Shown: positions 26,109 to 34,535 of the stretch, piece by piece | Numbering within the stretch: the first letter of the stretch is position 1 | Layout: each line of letters begins with the position of its first letter | From: DASQMT01 sp963827335 | GTDB taxonomy: Bacteria > Actinomycetota > Thermoleophilia > Solirubrobacterales > Solirubrobacteraceae | DNA: 64,000 nucleotides | NCBI GenBank assembly: GCA_963827335.1 | Contig: CAWHAP010000023.1 | Location: forward strand, 558,001 to 622,000 | Direction of reading: 5' to 3' | Notes under the pieces: generated by a model | Told to the model about the DNA's origin: nothing | Database searches by the model: none | Seen by the model: the letters and a program-made list of their open reading frames with translations, nothing else | Program-made: the position numbers and the translations under genes

Positions 26109-28178
26109 GTGTCACCCACGTGGAAGAGCTCGATCCCGATTGCGGCCTTGGCCGCGGCGGCGGCGCTGGCGTTCCCGGGCATCGCGAGCGCGGAGGTCGA
26201 CGCGAGCGTCGCGCTCGGCGTGCTGACGGTGACCGGCGAGGACGGCGACGCGATCACGATCACGTGCAACGCCGGCGGCAACGTCGTGGTCGCGGATGCT
26301 GATCCGCCGGTGCCGGCCACGCCGTGCACCTCGATCACGGCGATCGGCGTCACGGGCGGCACCGGCGCCAACGTGATCACGCTGACCGGCGTCACCGCCA
26401 CGGCCTTCAACACCCTTGTCCAGACCACGATCAACGCCGGCGCCGGCAACGACCAGATCTTCGGCAGCGAGCGCGTCGACGAGATGCACGGCCAAGCCGG
26501 CGACGATCAGATCATCGGCGACGACAACCCGCCCGGCTCCCGCGACGTGTTCGAGGGCGAGGACGGCAACGACCTCCTGATCTGGCGCGGCGGCGAGGAC
26601 GACGACAGGATGAACGGCGGCGCAGGAGCCGACACCGTCCAGGTCCAGGGCGCCGGGGTCGCGGAGGCGTTCACGGTCAAGCCGTCGGCGACGACGCCTG
26701 GCCGAGTCATCTTCGACCGGCTGGCGGCGCCCGGTCCGGGGGCGTTCAATCTCGACATCGGCACCGCCGAGACGCTCGACCTCGACGCAGGCGGCGGCGA
26801 CGACACGCTCGCCACCGACGCGGGCACCGACCCCGTCGCGTTCAAGCTCGACGTCAGCGGCGGGGACGGCAACGACATCCTCGACGGCGGCGACGCCGCC
26901 GACCTCATCGCCGGCGACGCCGGCAACGACGCGATCACGGTCGACGACAACCCCGCCGGTACGCGCGACGTCGCGCTGGGCGGCGACGGCGACGACACGA
27001 TGACCTGGAACGGCGGCGAGGACGACGACGTCAACGACGGCGGTGCGGGCAACGACACGGTCGTCGTCAACGGCGCGACGGCGGCGGAGGCGTTCACCCT
27101 GAACGCGTCGCTGACCCCCGGCCACGCGACCTTCGACCGCGCGGCGGCCCCCGGGCCCGGCCCGTTCAACATCGACATCCTCGCGTCCGAGCGGCTCGAC
27201 CTGAACGCCGGCGGCGGCGATGACGTGTTCAAGTCCGACGGCGCGATCGCGGCGCTCGGGCTGCACGCGGACGTCGAGGGCGGCGACGGCAACGACGACC
27301 TCGACGGCTCGGACGCCGCGGACCTGATCGACGGCGGCCCCGGCAACGACGCGATCAACCCCGACGACAACCCGCCCGGCACGCGCGACGACGCGCGCGG
27401 CGGCGACGGGGACGACACCATCACCTGGAACGGCGGTGACGACGACGACGAGAACGAGGGCGGCGCCGGCAACGACACCTCCGTGATCAACGGGGCGAAC
27501 GCCGACGAGCGGTTCACGATCAACCCGTCCCCGACCGCCGGGCGCGTGCTGTTCGACCGGCTCGCCACCCCGGGGCCCGGCGCGTTCAGCGTCGACATCG
27601 GCACGACCGAGCTGCTCCGGCTCGAGGCCGGCGCCGGCAACGACCGGATCAAGGGCGCCAAGGGCATCGCCGGCCGGATCGGCACGGTGCTGAACGCGGG
27701 CGACGGCGACGACCGGGTCAAGGGCACCGACGCCGTCGACGCGATCAGCCTCGGCAAGGGCAACGACTTCGCCAACAGCATCGACCGGGCGGAGGACACG
27801 GTGTCCTGCGACCAGGGCATCGACCTGGCGCTCGTCGACCGGCGCGACTTCCTGCGCCAGTGCGAGCTCGTGATCGGCGGCCGTCCGCGGGTGTCGATCA
27901 AGGGCAAGCCGCAGCTCGAGGGCGGCCGCGTCGCCCTGCGCCTGAAGTGCGTCGCGACGCAGCAGTGCAAGAGCGTCGTGAAGCTCAAGCGCAAGGGCAA
28001 GCTGCTCGGCCGCGAGAAGGTCACGCTCGAGCGCGGCAAGAACCGGCGGGTCGCGGTCGCGCTGAACAAGCGCGGTCGCCGCGTCCTCTCCGACGGCGAC
28101 CGCGTCAAGGTGCAGGTCGTCTCGAAGGACAAGCAGGGCAACGGCTGGCGGTCGGTCAAGACCGTCCGGCTCGGCTAG
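26109..28178 (+). CDS. secreted RTX-like calcium-binding repeat protein
   Basis: 689 residues from GTG 26,109, with AGGAGG-type ribosome site just upstream. The signal peptide is SSIPIAALAAAAALAFPGIA. The body has hemolysin-type nonapeptides (GGAGADTV, GGDGNDILDGGDAADLI, GGAGNDTV) in a beta-roll arrangement that should need calcium. Three long copies of about 140 residues each contain DDNPxGTRD, GGDGDDTxTWNGG and FDRxAxPGPGxF. The C-terminal 110 residues are different: basic and lysine-rich (KLKRKGKLLGREKVTLERGK) in a beta-sandwich-like pattern, perhaps for surface or wall attachment. Two Cys pairs bracket that boundary. No type I secretion genes are adjacent, and the signal peptide points to the Sec route. 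Confidence 0.8.
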   Translation: MSPTWKSSIPIAALAAAAALAFPGIASAEVDASVALGVLTVTGEDGDAITITCNAGGNVVVADADPPVPATPCTSITAIGVTGGTGANVITLTGVTATAFNTLVQTTINAGAGNDQIFGSERVDEMHGQAGDDQIIGDDNPPGSRDVFEGEDGNDLLIWRGGEDDDRMNGGAGADTVQVQGAGVAEAFTVKPSATTPGRVIFDRLAAPGPGAFNLDIGTAETLDLDAGGGDDTLATDAGTDPVAFKLDVSGGDGNDILDGGDAADLIAGDAGNDAITVDDNPAGTRDVALGGDGDDTMTWNGGEDDDVNDGGAGNDTVVVNGATAAEAFTLNASLTPGHATFDRAAAPGPGPFNIDILASERLDLNAGGGDDVFKSDGAIAALGLHADVEGGDGNDDLDGSDAADLIDGGPGNDAINPDDNPPGTRDDARGGDGDDTITWNGGDDDDENEGGAGNDTSVINGANADERFTINPSPTAGRVLFDRLATPGPGAFSVDIGTTELLRLEAGAGNDRIKGAKGIAGRIGTVLNAGDGDDRVKGTDAVDAISLGKGNDFANSIDRAEDTVSCDQGIDLALVDRRDFLRQCELVIGGRPRVSIKGKPQLEGGRVALRLKCVATQQCKSVVKLKRKGKLLGREKVTLERGKNRRVAVALNKRGRRVLSDGDRVKVQVVSKDKQGNGWRSVKTVRLG
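26520..27625 (+). repeat. three diverged tandem coding units of about 420 bp
   Basis: The Asp-Asp-Asn-Pro motif recurs at 26,520, 26,943 and 27,363, giving unit lengths of 423 and 420 bases (141 and 140 codons). All three units keep the frame and the same order of motifs. They look like protein-level duplications rather than recent DNA copies. Confidence 0.7.
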
Positions 28179-28195
28179 CCCCGCTGCCGTCCGTG

Positions 28196-28225
28196 CCTGG
28201 CGGGCCCTGAGACGGGTCCGCCAGG
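28196..28225 (+). terminator. strong hairpin terminator after the RTX-like gene
   Basis: CCTGGCGGGCCC (28,196-28,207) pairs with GGGTCCGCCAGG (28,214-28,225) over 12 positions, one of them a G-U pair in RNA, with a TGAGAC loop. It starts 18 bases after the stop codon. Confidence 0.75.
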
Positions 28226-28257
28226 CCGACGAGGTCCAGCTGACGTATGCTTGGCAC

Positions 28258-28683
28258 GTGGACGCGATCGTCGTGGGGACGGACGGCTCGCCCGGCGCGG
28301 AGGCGGCCGTGCACGAGGCCATCGACCTGGTCCGCGGCAGCGATGTCGCCGTCAACCTCGTGTGCGCCTATCCGGGCCAGTCCGCGCTGGAGCGCATCGG
28401 CATGACCGCCCGCCAGGAGCCGGCCGACCTGCGCGGAGTGGCGGCGGACGTGCTGGCCCGCGACGAGCGCCGGTTCGTGGAGGCCGGGTTCGCGGTCGAG
28501 AAGCACGCACGCGAAGGCGATCCCGCCCACGTGATCATCGACGTGGCGAGCGAGCAGGATGCGGATCTGATCGTCGTCGGCGCGCGCGGGACCACCGGCC
28601 TGCGGCGCTTCATGCTCGGGAGCGTGTCGAGCAAGCTCGCCCACCACGCTCCCTGCAGCGTGCTGATCGTGCGCCAGGACTGA
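28258..28683 (+). CDS. universal stress protein (UspA family)
   Basis: 141 residues. DAIVVGTDGSPGAEAAVHEA is the first strand and helix. DLIVVGARGTTGLRRFMLGS followed by VSSKLAHHAPCSVLIVR gives the ATP-binding pattern G-x2-G-x9-G-S. A -10-like TATGCT (about 28,246-28,251) lies only seven bases before the GTG and no ribosome site is visible, so the mRNA may be leaderless. The RTX terminator isolates it from the upstream gene. Confidence 0.88.
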   Translation: MDAIVVGTDGSPGAEAAVHEAIDLVRGSDVAVNLVCAYPGQSALERIGMTARQEPADLRGVAADVLARDERRFVEAGFAVEKHAREGDPAHVIIDVASEQDADLIVVGARGTTGLRRFMLGSVSSKLAHHAPCSVLIVRQD

Positions 28684-28711
28684 CCGGCGCTGCCGACCGG
28701 CCGCGTCGTCG

Positions 28712-28999
28712 TCAGTCGACGGTCTGCACCGGGACCTCGAAGAACTCGACCGACGTGCGGCGCTCGCTGCCGCCGGGGCTCATGGCGTCGAGGGCCTCGT
28801 CGCCGCGGCGCATCGCCTCCTCGCTGTCGAACAGCGTGACGCCGATGCCCTTGCCGGTCTCGCGGTCGACGAGCATCAGCATCCTCGCGCCCTCGAGCCC
28901 GGCCGGGGTGTCGCCGGATTCGACCTCGGACCGGACCAGGTCGATCGCGTCGTCGACGCTGGCGGGGTCGCTCTCGAATACCGCTACGCGTGCGTACAT
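28712..28999 (-). CDS. small ABM-like (dimeric alpha+beta barrel) protein
   Basis: 95 residues. MYARVAVFESDPASVDDAID, then MLMLVDRETGKGIGVTLFDS and EEAMRRGDEALDAM, end in EFFEVPVQTVD. This is the ferredoxin-like fold of the antibiotic-biosynthesis-monooxygenase type: strand, helix, central strands, helix, strand. No catalytic role can be assigned. Converges on the UspA gene with 28 bases between stops. Confidence 0.7.
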   Translation of the reverse strand: MYARVAVFESDPASVDDAIDLVRSEVESGDTPAGLEGARMLMLVDRETGKGIGVTLFDSEEAMRRGDEALDAMSPGGSERRTSVEFFEVPVQTVD

Positions 29000-29242
29000 G
29001 CCGCCTCCTTAGGGCAAGCCGGAACGACGCCAGCTTACGCCGATTCGCGTCGCTGCCGGGACGCGCTTGCACGCCGGCCTCCCTAGGTCTACCGTCGGAT
29101 CATGCGTCGATGTTGATGCTCGCCCGCCGATGCCGTAGGACCGCCAGAGCCTCGGGCACGAGGCCCGCCTCGCCGGCCGCCGGCGTCACGCCGGCGCCGC
29201 GAGACGTTGAGCTTGGCCGCGGGCTTTGCCAGACTCACCCGT

Positions 29243-29737
29243 GTGGAGTCCACGCGCGATCCGGACATCGAGGCGTTCGCCGGGTACCTGCGTCAAGCCG
29301 ACGTGCTCGATCCCGGGGAGCTGCGCGAGCTCATCCCGTCGCTGTTGATGCTCGAGGGCGTCGCGGTTCGCGACTCGCCCCCGTTCGACGACGAGGGGAT
29401 CGCCGAGCTGCGCGCCGCCAACCGGCGGTTGCGCGACTCCGCGGACGATGCCGCGGCGGCGGCGCAGGCCGACGACGAGTTCCATCGCCGCCTCACGGCC
29501 CGCTACGCGAACGCGCATGTCCTGGAGCTGATCGACATGGTGCGGAAGGCGCTGCTGAGCTATGAGCGCCTGTACATGCTGTCGCCGGAGCGGCTCGCGC
29601 AATCGGTCCGGGAGCACGAGGCGATCGTGGCGGCGCTCGAGCGCGGCGACCAGGCCCAGGCCGCCGAGCGCGTCCGCGCGAACTACACCAGCGGGCTGCC
29701 GGCGCTGGAAGCGCTCGAGGAGCGCGACGGCCGCTAG
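29243..29737 (+). CDS. FCD-domain protein (FadR/GntR effector domain without the HTH)
   Basis: 164 residues. The helical bundle matches the FCD effector domain of FadR-type GntR regulators: LRELIPSLLMLEGVAVRDSP, RLRDSADDAAAAAQADDEFH RRL with the conserved Asp/His metal ligands, ELIDMVRKALLSYERLYM and SVREHEAIVAALERGDQAQA. The winged-helix domain that should precede it is absent in all frames upstream, so it is a stand-alone FCD protein or the remains of a regulator. GTG 29,243 is used as start; a TTG at 29,207 is an alternative. Confidence 0.7.
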   Translation: MESTRDPDIEAFAGYLRQADVLDPGELRELIPSLLMLEGVAVRDSPPFDDEGIAELRAANRRLRDSADDAAAAAQADDEFHRRLTARYANAHVLELIDMVRKALLSYERLYMLSPERLAQSVREHEAIVAALERGDQAQAAERVRANYTSGLPALEALEERDGR

Positions 29738-29739
29738 CC

Positions 29740-29768
29740 GGCGGAGGGTCCGCTCGGACACCTCCGCC
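29740..29768. terminator. bidirectional hairpin terminator
   Basis: GGCGGAGG (29,740-29,747) pairs with CCTCCGCC (29,761-29,768); GTCCG/CGGAC continues the stem inside, with a single bulged A. It lies between the convergent FCD and flavin-oxidase genes. Confidence 0.7.
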
Positions 29769-29781
29769 GACGGCCGGGCGA

Positions 29782-31173
29782 TCAGCAGGGCTGGACGGCA
29801 GGCGGGATGTTCTGCGTGCGGCTGAACAGGTTGTCCGGGTCGTACTCGCGCTTGACGCAGGTGAGCCGGTCGAAGTTGCCGCGGTAGCTCGCGCGGACGC
29901 GGTCGGGGCCCTCCTCCATCATCATGTTCACGTAGGCGCCGCCGGCGGAGTACGGGTGCAGCGCCTCCTGGTAGCCGCGCGACCAGGCGCCGATCGTCTC
30001 GACGTTGGCGGGGTCGGGGTCGACGCCGGCGTACACGGCGCCCCAGTTCGCATCGCGGTAGCTGAACGCCGTGTCCTCGGGCGCGACGTCGTGGGCCGCG
30101 CCGTCGATCGGGTACAGGTGCATCGTCGACTTCATCGACGGCAGCCGCTCGCCCCACTGCTGGTGCAGCGCGACGGCCTCGTCGGGGATGTCGCGGACGA
30201 AGTCCGCACGCCAGTACCACTGGTCGCCCTTGGGATACAGGGCATCGAAGGCGCTCTGCAGGACCGGGTGCGGCATCGGCTGGACGCCGTGCAGCAGCGG
30301 CTCGGGCAGGGCGTCGAGCAGCGGCTGCATGTCGCGCGCCGCCGCGGCCTCGTCACCGGTGTGGCACCAGACCACGCCGCAGACCTCGCGCAGGTGGATC
30401 TCCGGCGGGAACGGATCCCCGGGCGGCACGGTCGCGTAGGCGAAGAAGCCGTTCAGCTCGCGCGGGGCGGCGGGGAGGAACTCGCGGTACACCGAGAGCA
30501 CCTCGGCGCCCTGCTCGACCGGCCAGAACGTCGGCCCGCCGATGATCGTGTGCACTTCGTGGAGCCGGAACTCGAAGGACGTGACCACGCCGAAGTTGCC
30601 GCCGCCGCCGCGCAGCGCCCAGAACAGGTCCGGGTGCTCGTCGCGGCTCGCGACGACCCGCTCGCCGCTGGCGAGGACGACCTCGGCGGAGATCAGGTTG
30701 TCGATCGCGAGGCCGTAGCCGCGGGTCAGGTGCCCCAGGCCGCCGCCCAGCGTGAGCCCGCCGACCCCGGTGGTGCCGATGATCCCGCTGGGCGTGGCCA
30801 GCCCGTGCTCGTGGGTGGCACGGTCCACCTCGCCCCAGGTGCAGCCGCCGCCCACGCGGACGGTGCGTGCGAGCGGGTCGACGTCGATGCCGCGGATCGC
30901 GCCGAGGTCGAGGACGATCCCGTCGTCGACCGTTCCCAGCCCGGCGCCGTTGTGTCCGCCGCCGCGGACGGCGAGCGGCAGGCCCGATTCGCGGGCGTAC
31001 GCGACGACCCGTGCGACGTCGTCGGCCCCGGCGGCGCGGGCCACGAGCGCGGGCCGCCGGTCGATCATCGCGTTGTAGACGGCGCGCGCCTCGTCGTAGC
31101 CGGCGTCCGCCGGCTCGACGAGCGTGCCGCGGAACGCGCCCAGTGCTTCGCGCGCAGATGTGGTGATGCTCAT
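29782..31173 (-). CDS. FAD-linked oxidoreductase, PCMH/BBE type
   Basis: 463 residues. RPALVARAAGADDVARVVAY and LPLAVRGGGHNGAGLGTVDD give the FAD-binding core with the His (GGGHN) that normally carries FAD. GVGGLTLGGGLGHLTRGYGL is the second loop, without the extra flavin-linking Cys. The C-terminus REYDPDNLFSRTQNIPP is the berberine-bridge end, in which N is usual. This group oxidises sugars or small alcohols with oxygen. It is divergent from the LAL-type regulator gene, with 115 bases and a 12-bp palindrome between them, so it is a likely target of that regulator. Confidence 0.88.
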   Translation of the reverse strand: MSITTSAREALGAFRGTLVEPADAGYDEARAVYNAMIDRRPALVARAAGADDVARVVAYARESGLPLAVRGGGHNGAGLGTVDDGIVLDLGAIRGIDVDPLARTVRVGGGCTWGEVDRATHEHGLATPSGIIGTTGVGGLTLGGGLGHLTRGYGLAIDNLISAEVVLASGERVVASRDEHPDLFWALRGGGGNFGVVTSFEFRLHEVHTIIGGPTFWPVEQGAEVLSVYREFLPAAPRELNGFFAYATVPPGDPFPPEIHLREVCGVVWCHTGDEAAAARDMQPLLDALPEPLLHGVQPMPHPVLQSAFDALYPKGDQWYWRADFVRDIPDEAVALHQQWGERLPSMKSTMHLYPIDGAAHDVAPEDTAFSYRDANWGAVYAGVDPDPANVETIGAWSRGYQEALHPYSAGGAYVNMMMEEGPDRVRASYRGNFDRLTCVKREYDPDNLFSRTQNIPPAVQPC

Positions 31174-31255
31174 GGGCGGAGCGTGGACGGTCGGCGGCGG
31201 CGCGTCATGACGCGACCTGATCCTTTTTCCCACACGCCGGTGCAGTGCAGGAATA

Positions 31256-31267
31256 ATCAGATCTGAT
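31256..31267. promoter_or_regulatory. 12-bp perfect palindrome in the divergent promoter region
   Basis: ATCAGATCTGAT reads the same on both strands. It lies 22 bases before the regulator start codon and 83 bases before the flavin-oxidase start. Candidate binding site. Confidence 0.45.
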
Positions 31268-31288
31268 CAGCGTCTCCAGGGAAGGCGA

Positions 31289-34213
31289 ATGCACGGACTC
31301 CCGGGCGCACTCGGCGTCACATCGACGTTCCCGTTCGTCGGCCGCTCGGCCGAGCTCGAGCGCCTGCGCACGCTGCTGCCGCGCGCCGACGGTGAGCGGA
31401 GCCGCGTGGTCGTGCTCGGGGGCGAGGCGGGATCGGGCAAGAGCCGGCTCGTACGCGAGTTCGCGGCGGGCGCGGCCGCCGATGGGGTGCGGGTCCTCTA
31501 CGGCGCCTGCGACTCCGTCCTGCGCACGCCGTACGGGCCGTTCGCCGAGGCGCTCGAGCAGCTCGTCCGCGCCCTCCCGCCGGAGGAGCTGCGGACGGCG
31601 CTGGGCGTCTCGGGCGGCGAGCTGACCCGCCTGCTGCCCGACCTCGGCGCGCGCGCCGGCGGGCTCGCGCCGCCGCACGAGGCCGACCCCGACACCGAGC
31701 GCCACCGGCTGCACACCGCCGTGGCGGAGCTGCTCGCCGGCGTCACGCGGAGCCGCCCGGCGCTGCTCGTGCTCGAGGACCTGCACTGGGCCGACGGCGC
31801 CACCCTGCTGCTGCTCCGCCAGCTCGCCCGCGCCGGCGACGGCCGGCTGCTGCTGCTGGGGACGTTCCGCGACGCCGAGGCGGACGTCCCGGCCGCGCTC
31901 GCCGAGTGCCTCGCCGACCTCAGGCGCTACGACGTCGTGCGGCTGCGCCTCGGCGGCCTGTCCGATTCCGAGGTGGCGGAGTTCGTCCGCCGGGCGGCGG
32001 GCATCGACGGGCCACCGGCGCTGGCGCAGGCGCTGCACGCGCTCACCGAGGGGAACGCCTTCCTGCTGTGCGAGCAGTGGCGCGCGCTGATCGAGACGGG
32101 CGCCGTCGAGCTGGCCGGAAGCGAGCTGCGGGTGCACCGCGCGCCGTGGGAGCTGGGCAGTCCGGAGAGCGTGCGCGAGGTCGTGAGCCAGCGGCTCGCG
32201 CGGCTCGCGCCGCGCACCACCGACCTGCTCGAGCTCGCCGCCACCGCAGGGACGGAGGTCGACCTCGACGTCGTCCGGCGCGCCGCCGGGCTCGGCGACG
32301 CCGAGCTGCTGCAGGCGCTCGAGGAGGCCTACGCCAGCGGCATGATCGACCAGGTCGCCGGGCACGGACGCGGGTGGCGCTTCGCCCACGAGCTCGTGCG
32401 CCGGGCGCTCTACGACCGCCTTTCCGGGCCGCGCCGCGCCGAGCTGCACCTCCGCGTCGGCGAGGCGCTGGAGGCGGGGGGCGCCCGCTCTCGCCGCGCG
32501 CTCGCCGACCTCGCCCGCCACTTCGCCGCCGCGGCCCCGTTCGGCCCGGCGGAGCGGGCGGTCGCCTACAACCTCGAGGCGGCGCGCGCCGCGGGATCCG
32601 CGCTGGCGTTCGACGAAGCCGCGGCGCGGCTGCGCACCGCGCTCGAGCTCGGCGCGGACGAGCGGCCCGAGGTCTTCCTCGAGCTCGGCTTCGCGAGCCA
32701 TCGCGCCGGGGCGGCGCTCGCCGCGACCGAGGCCTTCACGCGGGCGGCCGCGCTCGCGCGCGAGGGCGGGGACGCGGCGCTGCTGGCGCGCGCGGCGATC
32801 GGGCACGAGGAGGCCTGCTGGCGGCCCGGCATCACCGACCGCGGCGCGGTCGCGCTGCTCGAGGAGGCGGCCACCGCGCTGGGCCCGAACGACTCGGCGC
32901 TCCGCGTCGGCCTGCTCGCGGGCCTCGCCCGCGCGCTGGACCTGCAGGGCCACCGCGACCGCGGCAGCATCGCCCGGCGCAGCGCGATCGCCATGGCGCG
33001 GGACATCGACGACCGCGCCGGCCTCGCCACCGTGCTCATGCGCTCGTACTGGTCCTACGGCGCGACGCCGGTCGAGGACATCCTCGCGATGCTCACCGAG
33101 GCCGTGGCGCTCGGCGAGGAGCTCGGCGACACCGAGATCCGCGCCGAGGCGATGGCCTGGCGGGTGCCGGCGCTCGTGTCGCTCTGCGACCACGCGTCGG
33201 CACGCCGCGCGATCCCGCCGCTGCGCGAGGTGGCCGAGCGGACCGCCCAGCCGTTCATGCTCCACGTCGCCGAGCACTACGCCTCGGCCGTCGCGCTGTG
33301 CGACGGGCGGCTCGACGCCGCCGAGGCGCACGCGCAGCGCTCCCACGAGTGGAGCCGGCTGTTGACGGGGCGCGACCCGTCGGGCGTGTACGGGATCCAG
33401 ATGTTCAGCGTCCGCCGCGAGCGCGGGCGGCTCGCCGAGCTCGCGCCCGTCGTGCGGGTGCTCGCCGCCGACCCGGAGCGCAGCGGTCCGTGGCGGCCGG
33501 GCCTGGTCGCCGTGCTCGCCGAGCTGGGCATGGAGGACGAGGCCCGGCGCGAGCTCCACCGGCTCGTCGCCGACGGCCTCGACCCGCTCCGCGCCACGCT
33601 GTGGCTCACCACGCTCGTCTTCCTCACCGACGCGGCCGCCGCGCTCGGCGACACGGCGGCGGCCGAGCTCGTGTACCCCGAGCTCGAGCCGTTCGCCGGC
33701 AGCAACGTGATGATCGGCCACCTCGTCTCCTGCTACGGGGCCGCCGACCGCTACCTCGGCATGCTCGCCGCCGTGCTCGGGGAGGACGCGCGGGCCGAGG
33801 CGCACTTCGAGTCCGCGCTGGCGCTCAACCGCGACATGGGCGCCGACACCTGGCTCGCCCACACGGCGTACGAGTACGGGCGCTTCCTGCTCGCCCGCCG
33901 GGAGCGCGAGCGGGCGCAGCCGCTGCTCGTCGAGGCCACGGCGCTCGCGGGCCGGATCGGGATGCCGACCCTGCTCGCCCGTGTCCGGGCGCTCGGCGCG
34001 CCGCCCGGCGCCGCGCTCCCCGACGGGCTCTCGCCGCGCGAGGCCCAGATCCTCAACCTCGTGGCCGAGGGCCTGAGCAACCGGCAGCTCGGCAGCCGGC
34101 TGTCGATCAGCGAGCACACGGCCGCCAACCACGTCCGCAACATCCTGCGCAAGACCGGCTGCGCGAACCGCACCGAGGCCGCCACCTACGCCCACCGGAC
34201 CGGGCTCATCTAG
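31289..34213 (+). CDS. large ATP-binding LuxR-family regulator (LAL/MalT type)
   Basis: 974 residues. The N-terminal STAND-type ATPase has PFVGRSAELERLRTLLPRAD, Walker A VVVLGGEAGSGKSRLV and Walker B ALLVLEDLHWADGA. The middle is a long helical tetratricopeptide-like region (AHRAGAALAATEAFTRAAAL and similar). The C-terminal 60 residues are a LuxR helix-turn-helix: LSPREAQILNLVAEGLSNRQ and LSISEHTAANHVRNILRKTG. Such proteins are single-component activators responding to an inducer bound by the helical region, with ATP binding gating DNA binding. Ten bases downstream is a DUF4242 gene, and a flavin oxidase is divergent. Confidence 0.88.
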   Translation: MHGLPGALGVTSTFPFVGRSAELERLRTLLPRADGERSRVVVLGGEAGSGKSRLVREFAAGAAADGVRVLYGACDSVLRTPYGPFAEALEQLVRALPPEELRTALGVSGGELTRLLPDLGARAGGLAPPHEADPDTERHRLHTAVAELLAGVTRSRPALLVLEDLHWADGATLLLLRQLARAGDGRLLLLGTFRDAEADVPAALAECLADLRRYDVVRLRLGGLSDSEVAEFVRRAAGIDGPPALAQALHALTEGNAFLLCEQWRALIETGAVELAGSELRVHRAPWELGSPESVREVVSQRLARLAPRTTDLLELAATAGTEVDLDVVRRAAGLGDAELLQALEEAYASGMIDQVAGHGRGWRFAHELVRRALYDRLSGPRRAELHLRVGEALEAGGARSRRALADLARHFAAAAPFGPAERAVAYNLEAARAAGSALAFDEAAARLRTALELGADERPEVFLELGFASHRAGAALAATEAFTRAAALAREGGDAALLARAAIGHEEACWRPGITDRGAVALLEEAATALGPNDSALRVGLLAGLARALDLQGHRDRGSIARRSAIAMARDIDDRAGLATVLMRSYWSYGATPVEDILAMLTEAVALGEELGDTEIRAEAMAWRVPALVSLCDHASARRAIPPLREVAERTAQPFMLHVAEHYASAVALCDGRLDAAEAHAQRSHEWSRLLTGRDPSGVYGIQMFSVRRERGRLAELAPVVRVLAADPERSGPWRPGLVAVLAELGMEDEARRELHRLVADGLDPLRATLWLTTLVFLTDAAAALGDTAAAELVYPELEPFAGSNVMIGHLVSCYGAADRYLGMLAAVLGEDARAEAHFESALALNRDMGADTWLAHTAYEYGRFLLARRERERAQPLLVEATALAGRIGMPTLLARVRALGAPPGAALPDGLSPREAQILNLVAEGLSNRQLGSRLSISEHTAANHVRNILRKTGCANRTEAATYAHRTGLI

Positions 34214-34223
34214 GGAGGACCAG

Positions 34224-34514
34224 ATGCCGTACTACATCATCGAGCGCACCTTCGCCGACCAGCTCGACCTCACCGGCGACGACATCGCGCTGATCGACGA
34301 CATCAACGCCGACGAGGGCGTGCGCTGGCTGTTCTCGTTCCTGAGCGCCGACCGCCGCCGCACCTACTGCCTCTACGAGGCGCCCTCACGCGACGCGATC
34401 ATGGCCGCCGCGCGGCGTGCGGAGGCGCCCGTCGACGAGATCGTCGAGGTCGGCGCGATCCCGGGTCTCTCCGGCCGCCTCCGCGACTGGGCGGACGCGC
34501 AGCCCATGCGCTGA
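34224..34514 (+). CDS. DUF4242 (SCO4226-like) protein
   Basis: 96 residues. MPYYIIERTFADQLDLTGDD, then EGVRWLFSFLSADRRRTYCL and YEAPSRDAIMAAARRAEAPV DEIVEVGAI match DUF4242, whose Streptomyces member SCO4226 binds nickel. A GGGAGG ribosome site is present and the gene starts ten bases after the LAL regulator stop, so the two are co-transcribed. Confidence 0.85.
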   Translation: MPYYIIERTFADQLDLTGDDIALIDDINADEGVRWLFSFLSADRRRTYCLYEAPSRDAIMAAARRAEAPVDEIVEVGAIPGLSGRLRDWADAQPMR

Positions 34515-34518
34515 CGCG

Positions 34519-34533
34519 CCCCGCGCCGCGGGG
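34519..34533. terminator. short GC hairpin between convergent genes
   Basis: CCCCGC and GCGGGG with a GCC loop, followed by GTT on the plus strand. It lies four bases after the DUF4242 stop and just after the HxlR-type gene on the other strand. Confidence 0.45.
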
Positions 34534-34535
34534 GT

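Noticed and set aside
26520..27625. Regular repeats resembling a CRISPR array
   Set aside because: The periodicity is 420 bases, in frame and coding for calcium-binding repeats, with no short identical repeats and unique spacers.
26112..28355. Long minus-strand frames opposite the RTX-like gene
   Set aside because: They mirror the Gly-Asp repeats of the plus strand and have no signal, start site or domain.
31205..34195. 996-codon open frame antisense to the LAL regulator
   Set aside because: The plus strand encodes Walker motifs and a LuxR HTH. The antisense product is repetitive Arg/Glu/Leu/Ala sequence with no domain.
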